Assembly: GCF_019880405.1 (NCBI RefSeq)
Contig: NZ_CP082269.1
Coordinates: 1,736,001-1,800,000 of the forward strand
DNA length: 64,000 nt
Reading direction: 5' to 3'
Origin: Enterobacter sp. C2
Lineage (GTDB): Bacteria; Pseudomonadota; Gammaproteobacteria; Enterobacterales; Enterobacteriaceae
Part shown: piece after piece, positions 27,422-37,369 of the stretch
How positions within the stretch are numbered: the stretch's first letter is position 1
Layout of the letters: every line of letters starts with the position of its first letter
Position numbers and translations under genes: made by a program
The notes under the pieces: generated by a model
What the model saw: the letters and a program-made list of their open reading frames with translations, nothing else
What the model was told of the DNA's origin: nothing
The model's database searches: none

Positions 27422-28390
27422 ATGCACGATTTTCTCGCTTTAACGCTGGCTGGGACGCATCCTGATAAAACGCAAGGTGACACTGTCACCTTTAGCTGGC
27501 GCTGGCACGGTAAGGGGCTGCTGGAACTCACGCCGCATCAGCCCGTGGATCGCGCCATGGTGCTCTCGGTGGGCATTCATGGGAATGAAACCGCGCCGGT
27601 AGAGATCGTTGATGATCTGCTGGCCGCGTTGTTCACCGGTTCAGTGGCGCTGCGCTGGCGCATGCTGGTGATATTAGGCAACCCCGACGCGCTGCGTACC
27701 TATCAGCGCTATCTGCATGTCGATCTCAACCGCCTGTTTGGCCAGCGCTGGCAGAGTTATCCCCCCAGCCTTGAGACCGAACGAGCTGAGCAGCTTGAGC
27801 AGGCCGTGGATCGCTTTTTTACTGATAGCAGGACAGAGACGCGCTGGCATCTCGATCTGCATACCGCGATCCGCGCCTCTCACCACCCGCGCTTCGGCGT
27901 TTTACCCGCCCGCACAACACCGTGGGATGAAGCATTCCTGCACTGGCTGGAAGAGGCGGGGCTGGAGGCGCTGGTCTTTCACCAGTCGCCGGGGGGCACC
28001 TTTACCCATTTTAGCTGCGAGCGCTTTAACGCCCTGGCCTGCACCCTTGAGTTAGGAAAAGCGCTTCCCTTTGGCGAGAACGATCTGAGCCAGTTCGCTG
28101 TAACCCGTGATGCGCTGGCAGCGCTGCTCAGCGAAACGCCCTGGGCGAGCCCGCATGCGCCGGTGCTGCGCTATCGGGTTGCCCAGCAGATTACGCGCCT
28201 CGGGGAGCATTTCCGTCTCTGCATGCCTGCCCAGACGATCAACTTCACGCCGTTTAGCGCTGGTACGCTGCTGGCAGAAGAGGGCGAGACGCGCTACGTG
28301 GTTCAACACGAGACGGAATATGTATTATTTCCGAACCCAAACGTCGCCCCTGGCCTGCGGGCAGGTTTAATGCTGGTGCGGATGGCGTAG
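27422..28390 (+). CDS. astE: AstE, succinylglutamate desuccinylase
   Basis: 322 residues from the ATG after AAGGGAGATGTA, the E. coli length. It is an M14-type zinc hydrolase of the AstE/aspartoacylase family: GIHGNETAP has the zinc His and Glu, and HLDLHTAIR the other His. It releases glutamate and succinate, the last step. It ends the ast operon 10 bp after astB. Confidence 0.97.
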   Translation: MHDFLALTLAGTHPDKTQGDTVTFSWRWHGKGLLELTPHQPVDRAMVLSVGIHGNETAPVEIVDDLLAALFTGSVALRWRMLVILGNPDALRTYQRYLHVDLNRLFGQRWQSYPPSLETERAEQLEQAVDRFFTDSRTETRWHLDLHTAIRASHHPRFGVLPARTTPWDEAFLHWLEEAGLEALVFHQSPGGTFTHFSCERFNALACTLELGKALPFGENDLSQFAVTRDALAALLSETPWASPHAPVLRYRVAQQITRLGEHFRLCMPAQTINFTPFSAGTLLAEEGETRYVVQHETEYVLFPNPNVAPGLRAGLMLVRMA

Positions 28391-28692
28391 TGAGAATGAA
28401 ATAGAAAGTCAGCCTAAGATATTATTGCAGACTATTCTTACAAAACTGCTTTATTAATAATCGATGGAGGAGTATGCTCCTCCATATTCCCTTCAAAATC
28501 ATCTGCTTGAATATTTTTGCTACACCTCTCCATCTTTTTTCCATATTGTCTTCACAATTGCGCAGAAAATGTTTTTTATACTTTCACTGTTTTACCGTTG
28601 CACTGATTAATTGACGAAAAAGGCCGTAAAGTTAATCTCGTCAACACGGCAACGTGCCGTAAGTAAGAATAACTGAAAGAAGGATGAAGACT
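28391..28692. other. Intergenic region upstream of spy
   Basis: About 300 bp, AT-rich. It holds a BaeR-like box (28534-28550) and, on the minus strand near 28578-28592, GTAAA-N5-GAAAG, a weak CpxR-like match. No gene is apparent. Confidence 0.45.
28534..28550 (+). promoter_or_regulatory. BaeR-like box upstream of spy
   Basis: CTTTTTTCCATATTGTC resembles the BaeR consensus TTTTTCTCCATNATTGGC with a shortened T/C block. spy is a known BaeR and CpxR target in E. coli. Confidence 0.45.
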
Positions 28693-29172
28693 ATGCGTAA
28701 ATTAACCGCTCTGTTTGTTGCCTCTACCCTGGCGTTCGGCGCTGCTAACCTTGCCCACGCTGCCGAAACCACCGCCGCAGCGGACAACGGCGCAGCCATG
28801 CACCATAAAGGCAAAATGGGTCCGCATCACGATATGATGTTTAAAGACCTCAACCTGACCGACGCGCAGAAACAGCAGATCCGTGAGATCATGAAGAGCC
28901 AGCGTGACCAGATGAAGCGCCCTTCTCTGGATGAGCGCCGCGCTGCCCATAGCATCATCGCCAGCGACACCTTCGACAAGGCGAAAGCTGAAGCACAGAT
29001 TGACAAAATGGCCGATCAGAACAAAGCCCGTATGCTGGCGCATATGGAAACCCAGAACAAAATCTATAACATTCTGACGCCAGAGCAGAAAAAGCAGTTT
29101 AATGCCAATTTTGAGAAGCGTCTGACAGAACGTAAAGCGCCAGAAGGTAGAATGCCTGAGTCTGCTGAGTAA
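28693..29172 (+). CDS. spy: Spy, periplasmic ATP-independent chaperone
   Basis: 159 residues from the ATG nine bases downstream of AGAAGG; an ATG at 28684 abuts that site. Signal peptide 1-23 (ends AHA). The mature protein is all-helical, with LTXXQ-type motifs (LNLTDAQKQQIREIM, LTPEQKKQFNANF), and forms a cradle-shaped dimer that holds unfolded proteins. In E. coli it is induced by envelope stress through Cpx and Bae. It is a single gene with its own terminator. Confidence 0.97.
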   Translation: MRKLTALFVASTLAFGAANLAHAAETTAAADNGAAMHHKGKMGPHHDMMFKDLNLTDAQKQQIREIMKSQRDQMKRPSLDERRAAHSIIASDTFDKAKAEAQIDKMADQNKARMLAHMETQNKIYNILTPEQKKQFNANFEKRLTERKAPEGRMPESAE

Positions 29173-29190
29173 CTCGGCACACTTTCTCAA

Positions 29191-29250
29191 GACCGCCGGT
29201 CTTGTTCACATCCCCCATCGGGCTGTGGACAGGCCCGGCGGTTTTTTCTT
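29191..29250 (+). terminator. spy terminator
   Basis: ACCGCCGG at 29192 pairs with CCGGCGGT at 29235 around an internal hairpin, followed by TTTTTT. Confidence 0.7.
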
Positions 29251-29343
29251 TGTTCCCCTCTTTGTTAGCCGCTAACGAAGCGGTATGCTCATTCAGAACA
29301 GCAATCGATAACAAAAAAGCGTGGCGGCCTTGACCGTTGCGCG

Positions 29344-29359
29344 GACGCGCGTGCGCGTC
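29344..29359 (+). promoter_or_regulatory. Hairpin just upstream of the ves ribosome binding site
   Basis: GACGCGC-GT-GCGCGTC is a perfect seven-base inverted repeat ending 13 bp before the ves ATG. If transcribed it would fold next to the Shine-Dalgarno sequence GAGGG. Any regulatory role is inference. Confidence 0.4.
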
Positions 29360-29372
29360 ATTGAGGGTGATA

Positions 29373-29930
29373 ATGGAATACTTTGATATTCGTAAAATGC
29401 CGGTCAACCTGTGGCGTAATGGTGCAGGCGAGACCCGTGAAATTTGCTGCTTCCCGGCTGCAACTCGTGATTTCGACTGGCGCGCCAGTATTGCCTCCCT
29501 GGCCAGCAACGGCGGTTTTCCCCAGTTTACCGGCGTAGATCGGGTGATCACCCTGATTGAAGGGGGAGAGGTGACGCTCGACGGCGGCAGTGCCTTTAAC
29601 CACACGCTTAAGCGTCTTCAGCCCTTTACCTTTGCTGGCGAGCAGCCAGTAAAGGCGCAGCTTTCCGACGGTCAGATGTCGATGGATTTTAATATCATGA
29701 CCCGCCGGGATCGCTGTCAGGCGAAAGTGCGCGTTGCCGATCGCACCTTTACAACCTTTGCCTCACGAGGTGGGGTGGTGTTTGTTTTAAGCGGAGCGTG
29801 GCAGCTGGGGGATAAGCTGCTGACTGCCGATCAGGGGGCCTGGTGGCAGGAGGGGCATCACACGCTGCGGCTGTTGAAGTCTGAGGGCCAGCTGCTGTTT
29901 AGCGAAATCACCTGGCTGCCGGGCCACTAA
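29373..29930 (+). CDS. ves: Ves, HutD-family cupin protein
   Basis: 185 residues from the ATG after GAGGGTGATA ([20 protein letters not shown]). It belongs to the HutD/Ves family of double cupins and is cytoplasmic, with no signal peptide. In E. coli ves is induced by cold and stress; the biochemical function is unknown. It is convergent with cho. A GC-rich hairpin sits right before its ribosome binding site. Confidence 0.95.
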   Translation: MEYFDIRKMPVNLWRNGAGETREICCFPAATRDFDWRASIASLASNGGFPQFTGVDRVITLIEGGEVTLDGGSAFNHTLKRLQPFTFAGEQPVKAQLSDGQMSMDFNIMTRRDRCQAKVRVADRTFTTFASRGGVVFVLSGAWQLGDKLLTADQGAWWQEGHHTLRLLKSEGQLLFSEITWLPGH

Positions 29931-29943
29931 ACCTTAACAGTTT

Positions 29944-29968
29944 GCCTGCCGTTGACGCTACGGCAGGC
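29944..29968. terminator. Hairpin between convergent ves and cho
   Basis: GCCTGCCGT / ACGGCAGGC with a TGACGCT loop; no U tract on either side. It could also be a REP-like element. Confidence 0.5.
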
Positions 29969-29977
29969 GGGCAGAGG

Positions 29978-30853
29978 TTATTCTGTGGGCAAGGGCAGCT
30001 CGGTAATATCGTGCAGGCCAGTAATCAGCGGCTTGCAGAGGATCTTATAGCCATCCTGATCGAAGCTTGCCTGCGGACGCGGCAGGCTGGCCGCCTCGTC
30101 AAGGGAATCTACCGAACCCAGCCATAGCCAGTTATGGATGATATGGTACTGGGTCATCTCTCCGCTGCTCTCTTTCAGCGCAACCGGGCCGCGCCACGGC
30201 CAGCACACCAGTCGCGTGCGCTCAAGCGCGTCAATCAGGCGCTGGTTGTGCGCCTCTACGCTCTCTTTACCGCAGCACGCCCCCGCACAGCGGTTGAGTG
30301 CTGAACGGAAACAGCCTCGGCCTCGGGTCAGCGACTCCAGCCCCAGCAGGCCGTAGCAGAGCTTTTGCTCATCGGCGATGCTTTGCAGCGTTTGCAACGC
30401 CGCCCGGCGGTTAGCGAAGAGACCGTACAGCCCCGGCTGTGCCGAGAAGTCGACCTCGCGGGCATAGACAACCTGCGGTTTTTCCCCCGCCAGCAGCAGA
30501 GAGCAGAGCTGGCGATTGCGCCGCAGCCGTTTGTTGAACAGCGGCTGCTGCTCTTTAATCAGCTGCGCTTCCAGCAGCAGGGCACCAATTTCACCGGCAG
30601 TACGCACCCACGTAATGCGCCGGGACTGGCGCAGCATGGCAGCCTCATCGGCAGTGCGCAGATGGGAGAGCACGCGGCTGCGAATATTGATGCTCTTACC
30701 GATGTAGAGCGGCATCGCTTCGCTTTCGCCATGGAAAAAATAGACGCCGGGATGCTTAGGTAACGCTTCAAGCCACGGTCGTAAATGTTCGGGATACTCG
30801 TAGATAGCCGCCGCCTCAAAATCCAGACGTGGGGCAGATTGACGCCTTGCCAC
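29978..30853 (-). CDS. cho: Cho, SOS-inducible UvrC-like endonuclease
   Basis: 291 residues. A GIY-YIG nuclease domain occupies roughly 34-110 (HPGVYFFHGE, then PLYIGKSINIRSRVLSH), homologous to the N-terminal half of UvrC that makes the 3' incision. A Cys cluster (RGRCFRSALNRCAGACCGKES) lies near 190-205. It acts in nucleotide excision repair at lesions UvrC handles poorly. A LexA-type box sits 15 bp upstream of the start, in agreement with SOS induction in E. coli. Confidence 0.96.
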   Translation of the reverse strand: MARRQSAPRLDFEAAAIYEYPEHLRPWLEALPKHPGVYFFHGESEAMPLYIGKSINIRSRVLSHLRTADEAAMLRQSRRITWVRTAGEIGALLLEAQLIKEQQPLFNKRLRRNRQLCSLLLAGEKPQVVYAREVDFSAQPGLYGLFANRRAALQTLQSIADEQKLCYGLLGLESLTRGRGCFRSALNRCAGACCGKESVEAHNQRLIDALERTRLVCWPWRGPVALKESSGEMTQYHIIHNWLWLGSVDSLDEAASLPRPQASFDQDGYKILCKPLITGLHDITELPLPTE

Positions 30854-30867
30854 AGATAAACTCCTGA

Positions 30868-30887
30868 TACTGGTTACTTATCCAGTG
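30868..30887 (-). promoter_or_regulatory. LexA box of cho
   Basis: TACTGGTTACTTATCCAGTG keeps the symmetric CTG-N10-CAG core, with G and C replacing the inner T and A. It is centred about 25 bp upstream of the cho start. Confidence 0.75.
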
Positions 30888-30904
30888 TAGCAGGCTATGG
30901 CTGG

Positions 30905-30931
30905 TGAAAAAAGAGGCGGCTTACGCCGCCT
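30905..30931 (-). terminator. nadE terminator
   Basis: AGGCGGC-TTAC-GCCGCCT stem followed by CTTTTTT on the minus strand. Confidence 0.92.
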
Positions 30932-30938
30932 GAGGAAT

Positions 30939-31766
30939 TTATTTTTTCCAGAAGTCGTCAAAAACCGTGATCGGCGGACGACGCTTATGCTCGGTTTTCA
31001 GGTACCAGCCCTCGATAATGCGGGCGGTGCCTTCATCCAGCGTTTTGCCTTCCAGATAATCATCAATGTTTTCATAGGTAACCCCCAGCGCGGCTTCATC
31101 CGGCAGGGAGGGGCGATCGTCTTCCAGATCCGCCGTCGGCGCTTTTTTGTAGAGATGCTCCGGACAGCCCAAATGTGCCAGCAGCTGTTTACCCTGGCGT
31201 TTGTTCAGACGGAACAGCGGGTTGATATCCGTACCGCCATCGCCGTACTTGGTGTAAAACCCGGTTACCGCTTCTGCGGCATGGTCGGTACCAATGACGA
31301 CGCCGCCGGTCATGCCGGCAATACTGTATTGGGCCTTCATACGCTCACGCGCTTTTTCATTACCGCGAACAAAATCAGACAGCTCAATGCCCGCTTCACG
31401 CAGGGCCTGCTCGCTGGCCAGCACGGCGGATTTAATGTTAACGGTCAGCACGCGGTCCGGCTTGATGAAGCCGATCGCGTCCTGGCAATCCTGCTCGTCA
31501 AACTGCACGCCGTAGGGCAGACGCACGGCAATAAACTGCAATGCTTCGTTGCCCGTCTCCTGGCGCAGTTCACTGATGGCTAGCTGGCTCAGCTTACCGG
31601 CAAGGGTCGAATCCTGACCGCCGCTAATGCCCAGTACCAGCGTTTTTAAAAACGGGTGCGCTTTCAGATAGGCTTTGAGAAAATCTACGCTGCGGCGAAC
31701 TTCTTCTTCCGCATTTACCGTTGGCTTGACGCCAAGCGCTTCAATAATTTCTTGTTGCAGAGTCAT
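30939..31766 (-). CDS. nadE: NadE, ammonia-dependent NAD synthetase
   Basis: 275 residues, identical in length to E. coli NadE. The ATP pyrophosphatase loop GISGGQDST is near 46-54. There is no glutaminase domain, so it uses free ammonia. It amidates deamido-NAD to NAD, the final step of NAD synthesis. It is a single gene followed by a terminator before cho, and divergent from osmE. Confidence 0.98.
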   Translation of the reverse strand: MTLQQEIIEALGVKPTVNAEEEVRRSVDFLKAYLKAHPFLKTLVLGISGGQDSTLAGKLSQLAISELRQETGNEALQFIAVRLPYGVQFDEQDCQDAIGFIKPDRVLTVNIKSAVLASEQALREAGIELSDFVRGNEKARERMKAQYSIAGMTGGVVIGTDHAAEAVTGFYTKYGDGGTDINPLFRLNKRQGKQLLAHLGCPEHLYKKAPTADLEDDRPSLPDEAALGVTYENIDDYLEGKTLDEGTARIIEGWYLKTEHKRRPPITVFDDFWKK

Positions 31767-32018
31767 TAATCATCCTCCGTTAGTGGCCTGCCGGGCCAGT
31801 GGCAATATCGCTCTCTAATAAAGCTAACCCGTCGGCACTGAAACGACAAGGCTATCGCCATCGAGTGCCGTAATTTGCGTCGGTTTAGTACCTTATAACA
31901 GTTTTATTAGAATTTTCCGAAAGTTATGTCATCGTGTTCGACGGGTTGAAAAAAGTTATTTTATATTCCAGGCTTAGATAACGCGCTGATACAACAGCGG
32001 ATAACAAGAGGAAGGATT

Positions 32019-32360
32019 ATGAATATGAAACTCGCAGGAATTATGGGTGCAGCAGCAGTTATGGCAATGCTGGCAGGGTGTACTGCTTACGATCGTACTA
32101 AAGATCAGGTCACCACGCCGGTAGTGAAAGACGTTAAAAAAGGCATGAGCCGTGCGCAGGTTATGCAGGTCGCTGGTAAGCCGTCCTCAGAAGTGACCAT
32201 GATCCACGCTCGTGGTACCTGCCAGACCTATATCCTGGGTCAGCGCGATGGTAAAACCGAAACCTACTTTGTGGCGCTGGATGAGACCGGCCACGTTATG
32301 AATTCGGGTTATCAGACCTGTGCGGAGTACGACACCGACCCGCAGGCCCCGAAAAAGTAA
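32019..32360 (+). CDS. osmE: OsmE, osmotically inducible lipoprotein
   Basis: 113 residues. A lipoprotein signal peptide ends in MLAGC (lipidated Cys at 21). The mature part is a SmpA/OmlA (BamE-like) fold, with [20 protein letters not shown] near the start and two further cysteines. Its transcription in E. coli responds to osmolarity and stationary phase; the function is unknown. It is a single gene with a strong terminator shared with convergent katE. Confidence 0.96.
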   Translation: MNMKLAGIMGAAAVMAMLAGCTAYDRTKDQVTTPVVKDVKKGMSRAQVMQVAGKPSSEVTMIHARGTCQTYILGQRDGKTETYFVALDETGHVMNSGYQTCAEYDTDPQAPKK

Positions 32361-32381
32361 TGCTATTTTAGCCTGAGCAAG

Positions 32382-32410
32382 AAAAAACCGGCGTAAGCGC
32401 CGGTTTTTTT
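32382..32410. terminator. Bidirectional terminator osmE/katE
   Basis: AAACCGGCG-TAAG-CGCCGGTTT with T runs on both strands, serving convergent osmE and katE. Confidence 0.92.
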
Positions 32411-32425
32411 ATGCCGCGACGTTCG

Positions 32426-34684
32426 TCATGCCGGGATAGCGCTGATTTTTCCGCTCCGGGACCAGACGCGATGTGCGGCCAGCTGGGTCAGGAAATCATC
32501 GATAAAGGAGCCAGCTGCGTCATCCGCTTCGACAATGCCCGCTTCGCCTTGCGCATCGACCTTCAGCGTCTGTTTGAACTGACGCGCATCGCCTGCCAGG
32601 GCAATCACCTTCAGGTGCTTATAGGCCTCCAGCAGGTAGTAGGCGACATCACCGTTGTTCAGCAGAGTGCTTACGTCACCGCCGGGAACCATAACTGCAT
32701 CTACGGTTACCGAGGGCGATCCGGCAAAGGTGCCCGCTACCGACAGGCTTGAACCATCGTCCGCTGTCACTACTCCCATCCGCGAATAGAGCAGTTTGGC
32801 GTGTACGCCTTTCGCCCGCAGCCCTTGCAGAATGCTCAAGAGCTCGCTGGCAACCACCTTATCGTTAAGCAGGATGGCGACTACGCGGCCCTTAACGCTG
32901 GCGTCCGGCTGGGCGTAGAGGCTTAGCGACGGATCGCTTGCTACCCCGTTGACCTCTTTGGGCAGGGTAACGTTGAGCTGCTCATCCGTCAGGGAGATAC
33001 CCAGATTTTTCGCCACCGACAGCGCCAGTGTAGTATCGATGCAGGCCAGCTGATCGACAACCCGCTCGCGAATGTACTCGCGCACCACTTTGCTCAGCTC
33101 GAAGCTAAAGGCATCAATAATGTGCTGCTGCTCGTGCGGGGTCTGGCTTTGCCAAAACAGGCGCGGGTGGGCATAGTATTCGCCAAACGACGGGCTGCGC
33201 TCGCGGATCTTATTGCCCTCTATCCGCTCCTGATAGGACTCAAAGCCGCCGCGTTTCGGGCCGGGAGGTGTTTCCCGCGGCCAGTTATCGTTGATTGAGT
33301 TCGGCTCGTAGTTCGCCGGGTTGGTGTCGATATCCATGCGGTGCATGCCGTCGCGCTGGAAGTTATGATACGGACAGGTTGGGCGGTTAATAGGGATTTC
33401 ATGGAAGTTTGGCCCGCCAAGGCGGCTGATCTGCGTATCGGTATAGGAGAAGAGACGCCCCTGCAGCAGCGGATCGTTAGTAAAATCCAGGCCGGGGACG
33501 ATATGGCCCGGATGAAACGCCGCCTGTTCGTTTTCGGCAAAGAAGTTATCTGGGTTGCGATTGAGCACCATTTTACCTACCCGCTGCACCGGCACCAGCG
33601 CCTCGGGGATCAGCTTGGTAGGGTCAAGGAGGTCAAAATCAAACTTGAACTCGTCCTCTTCCGGGATCAGCTGTAGCCCCAGTTCGTACTCGGGGAAATC
33701 GCCTGCTTCAATGGCCTCCCACAGATCGCGGCGATGAAAATCGGGGTCGCGGCCGGTGAGCTTCTGCGACTCGTCCCACACCAGCGAGGCTTTACCCGCC
33801 ACCGGCTTCCAGTGGAAGCGGACAAAGGTTCCTTTGCCTTCGGCGTTAACCAGGCGGAAGGTGTGGATGCCGAAGCCCTCCATGGTACGGTAGCTACGGG
33901 GAATACCGCGATCGGACATGGCCCACATGACATTGTGCAGGGTCTCTGGCTGTAATGAGACGTAGTCCCAGAAGGTGTCATGGGCGCTCTGCCCCTGCGG
34001 AATGGCCCAGTGCGGCTCAGGCTTCACCGCGTGGACGAAGTCTGGAAACTTGTGCGCATCCTGAATAAAAAATATCGGCGTGTTATTGCCAACCAGGTCG
34101 AAGATCCCCTCTTCGGTATAGAATTTAGTGGCGAAGCCGCGAATGTCACGCACTGTATCCGCCGAGCCCGCGCCGCCCTGCACCGTAGAGAAGCGGACAA
34201 AGACCGGGGTGATCTTTTCGGGATCGCTGAGGAAATCTGCTTTAGTAATATCCTTCAGGCTCTTGTAGGGCTGAAAGTAGCCGTGAGCTGCCGAGCCGCG
34301 GGCGTGAACGATACGCTCCGGAATGCGCTCGTGGTCAAAATGGGTAATTTTCTCCCGCAGGATAAAATCCTCCAGCAGCGTCGGGCCGCGATTGCCCGCG
34401 CGCAAGGAGTTTTGATCGTCGCTGATGCGTACTCCCTGGTTGGTGGTCAGGGGAAAACCGTCGCTGCCTTTACGGAAGGTCTCCAGAGCGGTGAGCTTCT
34501 CATTATGCGTATCGGGGGCCTTAAGGCTGCCGGGGGCGGTTGGCTGCTCTCCAGGCGGGGTGGGGCGGGGATCGGGGCGGTGGGAGTTATCTTCAGGGGC
34601 CAGGGAGTCAAGGCCCGGTCGGGACTCACTGGGATCGTGCACCGGGGATTGATGGCCGTGTGGGTTTTTCTCATTATGCGACAT
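32426..34684 (-). CDS. katE: KatE, monofunctional catalase HPII
   Basis: 752 residues, the large-subunit catalase class. The catalytic His is in [12 protein letters not shown] near residue 128. The heme-side region [21 protein letters not shown] contains the proximal Tyr, and the C-terminal flavodoxin-like (DJ-1/PfpI) domain begins near 600. It decomposes hydrogen peroxide in stationary phase; E. coli katE is a classical RpoS target. Single gene, divergent from cedA. Confidence 0.98.
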   Translation of the reverse strand: MSHNEKNPHGHQSPVHDPSESRPGLDSLAPEDNSHRPDPRPTPPGEQPTAPGSLKAPDTHNEKLTALETFRKGSDGFPLTTNQGVRISDDQNSLRAGNRGPTLLEDFILREKITHFDHERIPERIVHARGSAAHGYFQPYKSLKDITKADFLSDPEKITPVFVRFSTVQGGAGSADTVRDIRGFATKFYTEEGIFDLVGNNTPIFFIQDAHKFPDFVHAVKPEPHWAIPQGQSAHDTFWDYVSLQPETLHNVMWAMSDRGIPRSYRTMEGFGIHTFRLVNAEGKGTFVRFHWKPVAGKASLVWDESQKLTGRDPDFHRRDLWEAIEAGDFPEYELGLQLIPEEDEFKFDFDLLDPTKLIPEALVPVQRVGKMVLNRNPDNFFAENEQAAFHPGHIVPGLDFTNDPLLQGRLFSYTDTQISRLGGPNFHEIPINRPTCPYHNFQRDGMHRMDIDTNPANYEPNSINDNWPRETPPGPKRGGFESYQERIEGNKIRERSPSFGEYYAHPRLFWQSQTPHEQQHIIDAFSFELSKVVREYIRERVVDQLACIDTTLALSVAKNLGISLTDEQLNVTLPKEVNGVASDPSLSLYAQPDASVKGRVVAILLNDKVVASELLSILQGLRAKGVHAKLLYSRMGVVTADDGSSLSVAGTFAGSPSVTVDAVMVPGGDVSTLLNNGDVAYYLLEAYKHLKVIALAGDARQFKQTLKVDAQGEAGIVEADDAAGSFIDDFLTQLAAHRVWSRSGKISAIPA

Positions 34685-34833
34685 TGTGCTCGTCTCCTGT
34701 TTTCATTGCTGAAAGGGTGGCCGATGTAACGTCAAAACCCTTATAACTATAGAGCAACACCGTGTTTTTACCGTGAGATCGGCTATCATAGTGGCTGCCC
34801 GTATCTGCAATTTGCTTTAGTGAACTCTCGCTT

Positions 34834-35076
34834 ATGAAACCGTTTCGTCAAAATAATCGCCCTGTTATCAGCTACGTACCCCGCGTGGAGCCTGCGCCAC
34901 CCGATCACGCCAATAAGGTGGAGGGGTTTCGTGATGTCTGGCTGCTGCGTGGTAAGTATGTGGCGTTTGTGCTGATGGGGGAGCATTTCCGTCGTTCACC
35001 GACGTTTAGCATGCCGGAGGCGGCTCAGCGTTGGGCAGAGCAGATGCGTCAGGAAGGGGAGATTGACGAGACGTAG
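34834..35076 (+). CDS. cedA: CedA, cell division activator
   Basis: 80 residues, close to E. coli CedA throughout (ISYVPRVEPAPP, FRDVWLLRGKYVAFVLMGE). It is a small basic protein with a three-stranded sheet and one helix. In E. coli it promotes division in dnaAcos strains and binds RNA polymerase. It is a single gene; the start is the ATG before AAACCGTTTCG. The ribosome binding site is weak. Confidence 0.93.
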   Translation: MKPFRQNNRPVISYVPRVEPAPPDHANKVEGFRDVWLLRGKYVAFVLMGEHFRRSPTFSMPEAAQRWAEQMRQEGEIDET

Positions 35077-35096
35077 CGTTGGCCTTGAAAGAAGAA

Positions 35097-35122
35097 GCCC
35101 GGCAGCGAAGGCCGCCGGGTGC
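35097..35122. repeat. REP-like hairpin between cedA and tcyP
   Basis: GCCCGGCAGCG / GGCCGCCGGGTGC imperfect palindrome between convergent genes. It may also act as a terminator, though it lacks a U tract. Confidence 0.6.
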
Positions 35123-35129
35123 ATGAGGT

Positions 35130-36521
35130 TTAGCGATGCGCCAGTTCGGCACTCTCTTCGCTATTCAACACCTCTTTATCGGTCTGCTTCAGCCACTGGC
35201 TGGTGAGCGTCCCGGCGGTCATTGACCCGCTAACGTTCAGCGCGGTACGACCCATATCGATCAGCGGTTCAACGGAGATCAGCAGTGCCACCAGGGTGAC
35301 CGGCAGACCCATCGCAGGCAGGACGATCAGCGCGGCAAAGGTAGCACCGCCGCCCACGCCCGCCACACCAGCCGAGCTGATGGTAACCATGCCCACCAGC
35401 GTCGCAATCCACAGGGGATCCAGCGGGTTAATACCCACCGTTGGGGCAACCATCACCGCCAGCATGGCCGGGTAGAGACCGGCGCAGCCGTTCTGACCGA
35501 TAGTGGCACCGAAGGAGGCTGAGAAGCTGGCGATAGACTCCGGCACGCCCAGACGACGGGTCTGCGCTTCCACGTTCAGCGGAATGGAGGCGGCGCTAGA
35601 GCGGCTGGTGAAGGCAAAGGTCAGCACCGGCCAGACCTTACGGAAGTATTTCAGCGGACTCACGCCGTTCACCGCCAGCAGGATCGCGTGTACAACAAAC
35701 ATGATCCCCAGCCCCAGGTAGGAGGCGACCACAAAGCTGCCCAGCTTGATAATGTCTTGCAGGTTGGAGCCTGCCACGACTTTGGTCATCAACGCCAGCA
35801 CGCCGTACGGCGTCAGCTGCATCACCAGGCGTACCAGCTTCATCACCCAGCTCTGCAGGGTATCGATAGCGGTCAGCACGCGCTGGCCCTTCGGCGCATC
35901 GTCCTTGAGCAGCTTCAGTGCCGCCACGCCCAGGAAGGCGGCAAAAATCACCACGCTGATGATGGAGGTCGGGTTAGCCCCGGTCAGATCGGCAAACGGA
36001 TTTTTCGGAACGAAGGAGAGCAGCAGCTGCGGCACGCTCAGATCGGCGACCTTGCCCGCGTAGTTGCTCTGAATGGCGTTCAGGCGCGCGGTCTCGGCCG
36101 TACCCTGTACCAGCCCTTCGGCGGTGAGGCCAAACAGGTTCGTTACCAGTACCCCGACCAGCGCCGCGATCAGCGTGGTAAACAGCAGCGTACCGATGGT
36201 TAATACGCTGATTTTACCCAGCTGGGAGGCGTTATGCAGACGGGCCACCGCGCTGAGAATAGAGGCAAATACCAGCGGCATCACGATCATCTGCAGCAGC
36301 TGGACATAGCCGTTACCGACTACGTTAAACCACTGGATAGAATCTTTCAGCACCTGGCTCTCTGCACCATAGATCGCTTGCAGCACCAGACCAAACACCA
36401 CGCCGATCGCCAGACCGACCAGCACTTTCTTTGCCAGGCTCCACTGCTTGTGGCGTGTTTGCGCCAGCACAAATAGCAATGCTACGAACACCACGATGTT
36501 CGCAATTAAAGGGAAATTCAT
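35130..36521 (-). CDS. tcyP: TcyP, L-cystine/cation symporter
   Basis: 463 residues from the conserved start [16 protein letters not shown]; 14 in-frame codons upstream are discounted because E. coli TcyP (YdjN) begins here. It is a dicarboxylate/amino acid:cation symporter with eight or more hydrophobic helices and two hairpin-loop regions, including the serine-rich [12 protein letters not shown]. It imports cystine and is CysB-controlled in E. coli. Confidence 0.96.
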   Translation of the reverse strand: MNFPLIANIVVFVALLFVLAQTRHKQWSLAKKVLVGLAIGVVFGLVLQAIYGAESQVLKDSIQWFNVVGNGYVQLLQMIVMPLVFASILSAVARLHNASQLGKISVLTIGTLLFTTLIAALVGVLVTNLFGLTAEGLVQGTAETARLNAIQSNYAGKVADLSVPQLLLSFVPKNPFADLTGANPTSIISVVIFAAFLGVAALKLLKDDAPKGQRVLTAIDTLQSWVMKLVRLVMQLTPYGVLALMTKVVAGSNLQDIIKLGSFVVASYLGLGIMFVVHAILLAVNGVSPLKYFRKVWPVLTFAFTSRSSAASIPLNVEAQTRRLGVPESIASFSASFGATIGQNGCAGLYPAMLAVMVAPTVGINPLDPLWIATLVGMVTISSAGVAGVGGGATFAALIVLPAMGLPVTLVALLISVEPLIDMGRTALNVSGSMTAGTLTSQWLKQTDKEVLNSEESAELAHR

Positions 36522-36655
36522 TTCAGATCTCCTGAACGGTTTTTTATCAGGCGGCACGTGCATGCCGCCCTGTTGCCGCCAAGGTTAGCAGAAGTGTGAT
36601 TTAGGTCTTATATCCAAATGGAATGGGTTATAAGGAAATGGTTAAATTCGTCTGG

Positions 36656-37246
36656 TTAATGACCGGATTGCTGATTTATAAAGCGAGTGAACTCACCTTG
36701 CACAGTATTGATAACCTGAGAAGACCAGCGCACGGCGCTGTTATCGGGTACGCTCTGCGGCATCCAGACGGCATAGGTAAACAGCACCATACAGAGCACG
36801 CGCTCAAGCTGGTTACCGCGCTGCGGCCTAAGAATAGGCAGGCGGAAGCGCCAGCGGCAGGGCCAAAGCAGCGGTACGCCGGCGGGGGTCAGCATATCGG
36901 CCAAAATATGGCTCAGGTAGCCCAGCACCATGCCCTGCAAAACATCGGCAGGGATAAACCAGCTATCAGGCACTTTAAGATAGAAAAGCGTCACGGCAAT
37001 AAACACCGCCAGCAGGCTATGCGTAAAGCCGCGATGGCCAAAGGCCCGAGCGATCGGTTTCGAGATCCACTTCAGACGCTGGCCGAGAAACGATTTCGGA
37101 TGGTCGATATCCGGGAGCAGGCAGGTGACAATGGCTGAGGGTATGACATGCCACCAGTCCCCTTGCGCAAGCACAGGGGTAAGCTCGGCGTTTTTGGCAA
37201 ACACCGCGCAGGCAATGGAAAAAAGGAGGTGTCCTTCCGCCGTCAT
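36656..37246 (-). CDS. ydjM: YdjM, SOS-inducible inner membrane protein
   Basis: 196 residues from the start MTAEGHLLFSIACAV, matching E. coli. It is a YdjM/LexA-regulated family membrane hydrolase-like protein (DUF457): LLPDIDHPKSFLG and HRGFTHSLLAV carry Asp and His residues typical of this metal-dependent family, among four or so membrane segments. Two overlapping LexA boxes lie directly upstream. Its role in the SOS response is not known. Confidence 0.95.
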   Translation of the reverse strand: MTAEGHLLFSIACAVFAKNAELTPVLAQGDWWHVIPSAIVTCLLPDIDHPKSFLGQRLKWISKPIARAFGHRGFTHSLLAVFIAVTLFYLKVPDSWFIPADVLQGMVLGYLSHILADMLTPAGVPLLWPCRWRFRLPILRPQRGNQLERVLCMVLFTYAVWMPQSVPDNSAVRWSSQVINTVQGEFTRFINQQSGH

Positions 37247-37260
37247 GATCATACTCACTC

Positions 37261-37280
37261 AACTGTCGAAGTATACAGTA
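37261..37280 (-). promoter_or_regulatory. LexA box 1 of ydjM
   Basis: AACTGTCGAAGTATACAGTA keeps CTGT-N8-ACAG exactly. It starts 14 bp upstream of the ydjM ATG. Confidence 0.88.
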
Positions 37281-37298
37281 TAGGGTTTTTGTACAGTA
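37279..37298 (-). promoter_or_regulatory. LexA box 2 of ydjM
   Basis: The minus strand reads TACTGTACAAAAACCCTATA: one perfect half-site and one degenerate. It overlaps box 1 by two bases. E. coli ydjM also has tandem LexA sites. Confidence 0.7.
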
Positions 37299-37369
37299 GG
37301 CGGAAGAGGTGACGGTGTAACACTTTGTCACCGTTTTACATTTTTTTTCTCAGGGCGGTAAAATGCGCG

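Noticed and set aside
37308..37351. GGTGAC / GTCACC repeat followed by a T run between yniC and ydjM
   Set aside because: The T run is on the plus strand, where no gene ends. It may be a chance hairpin.
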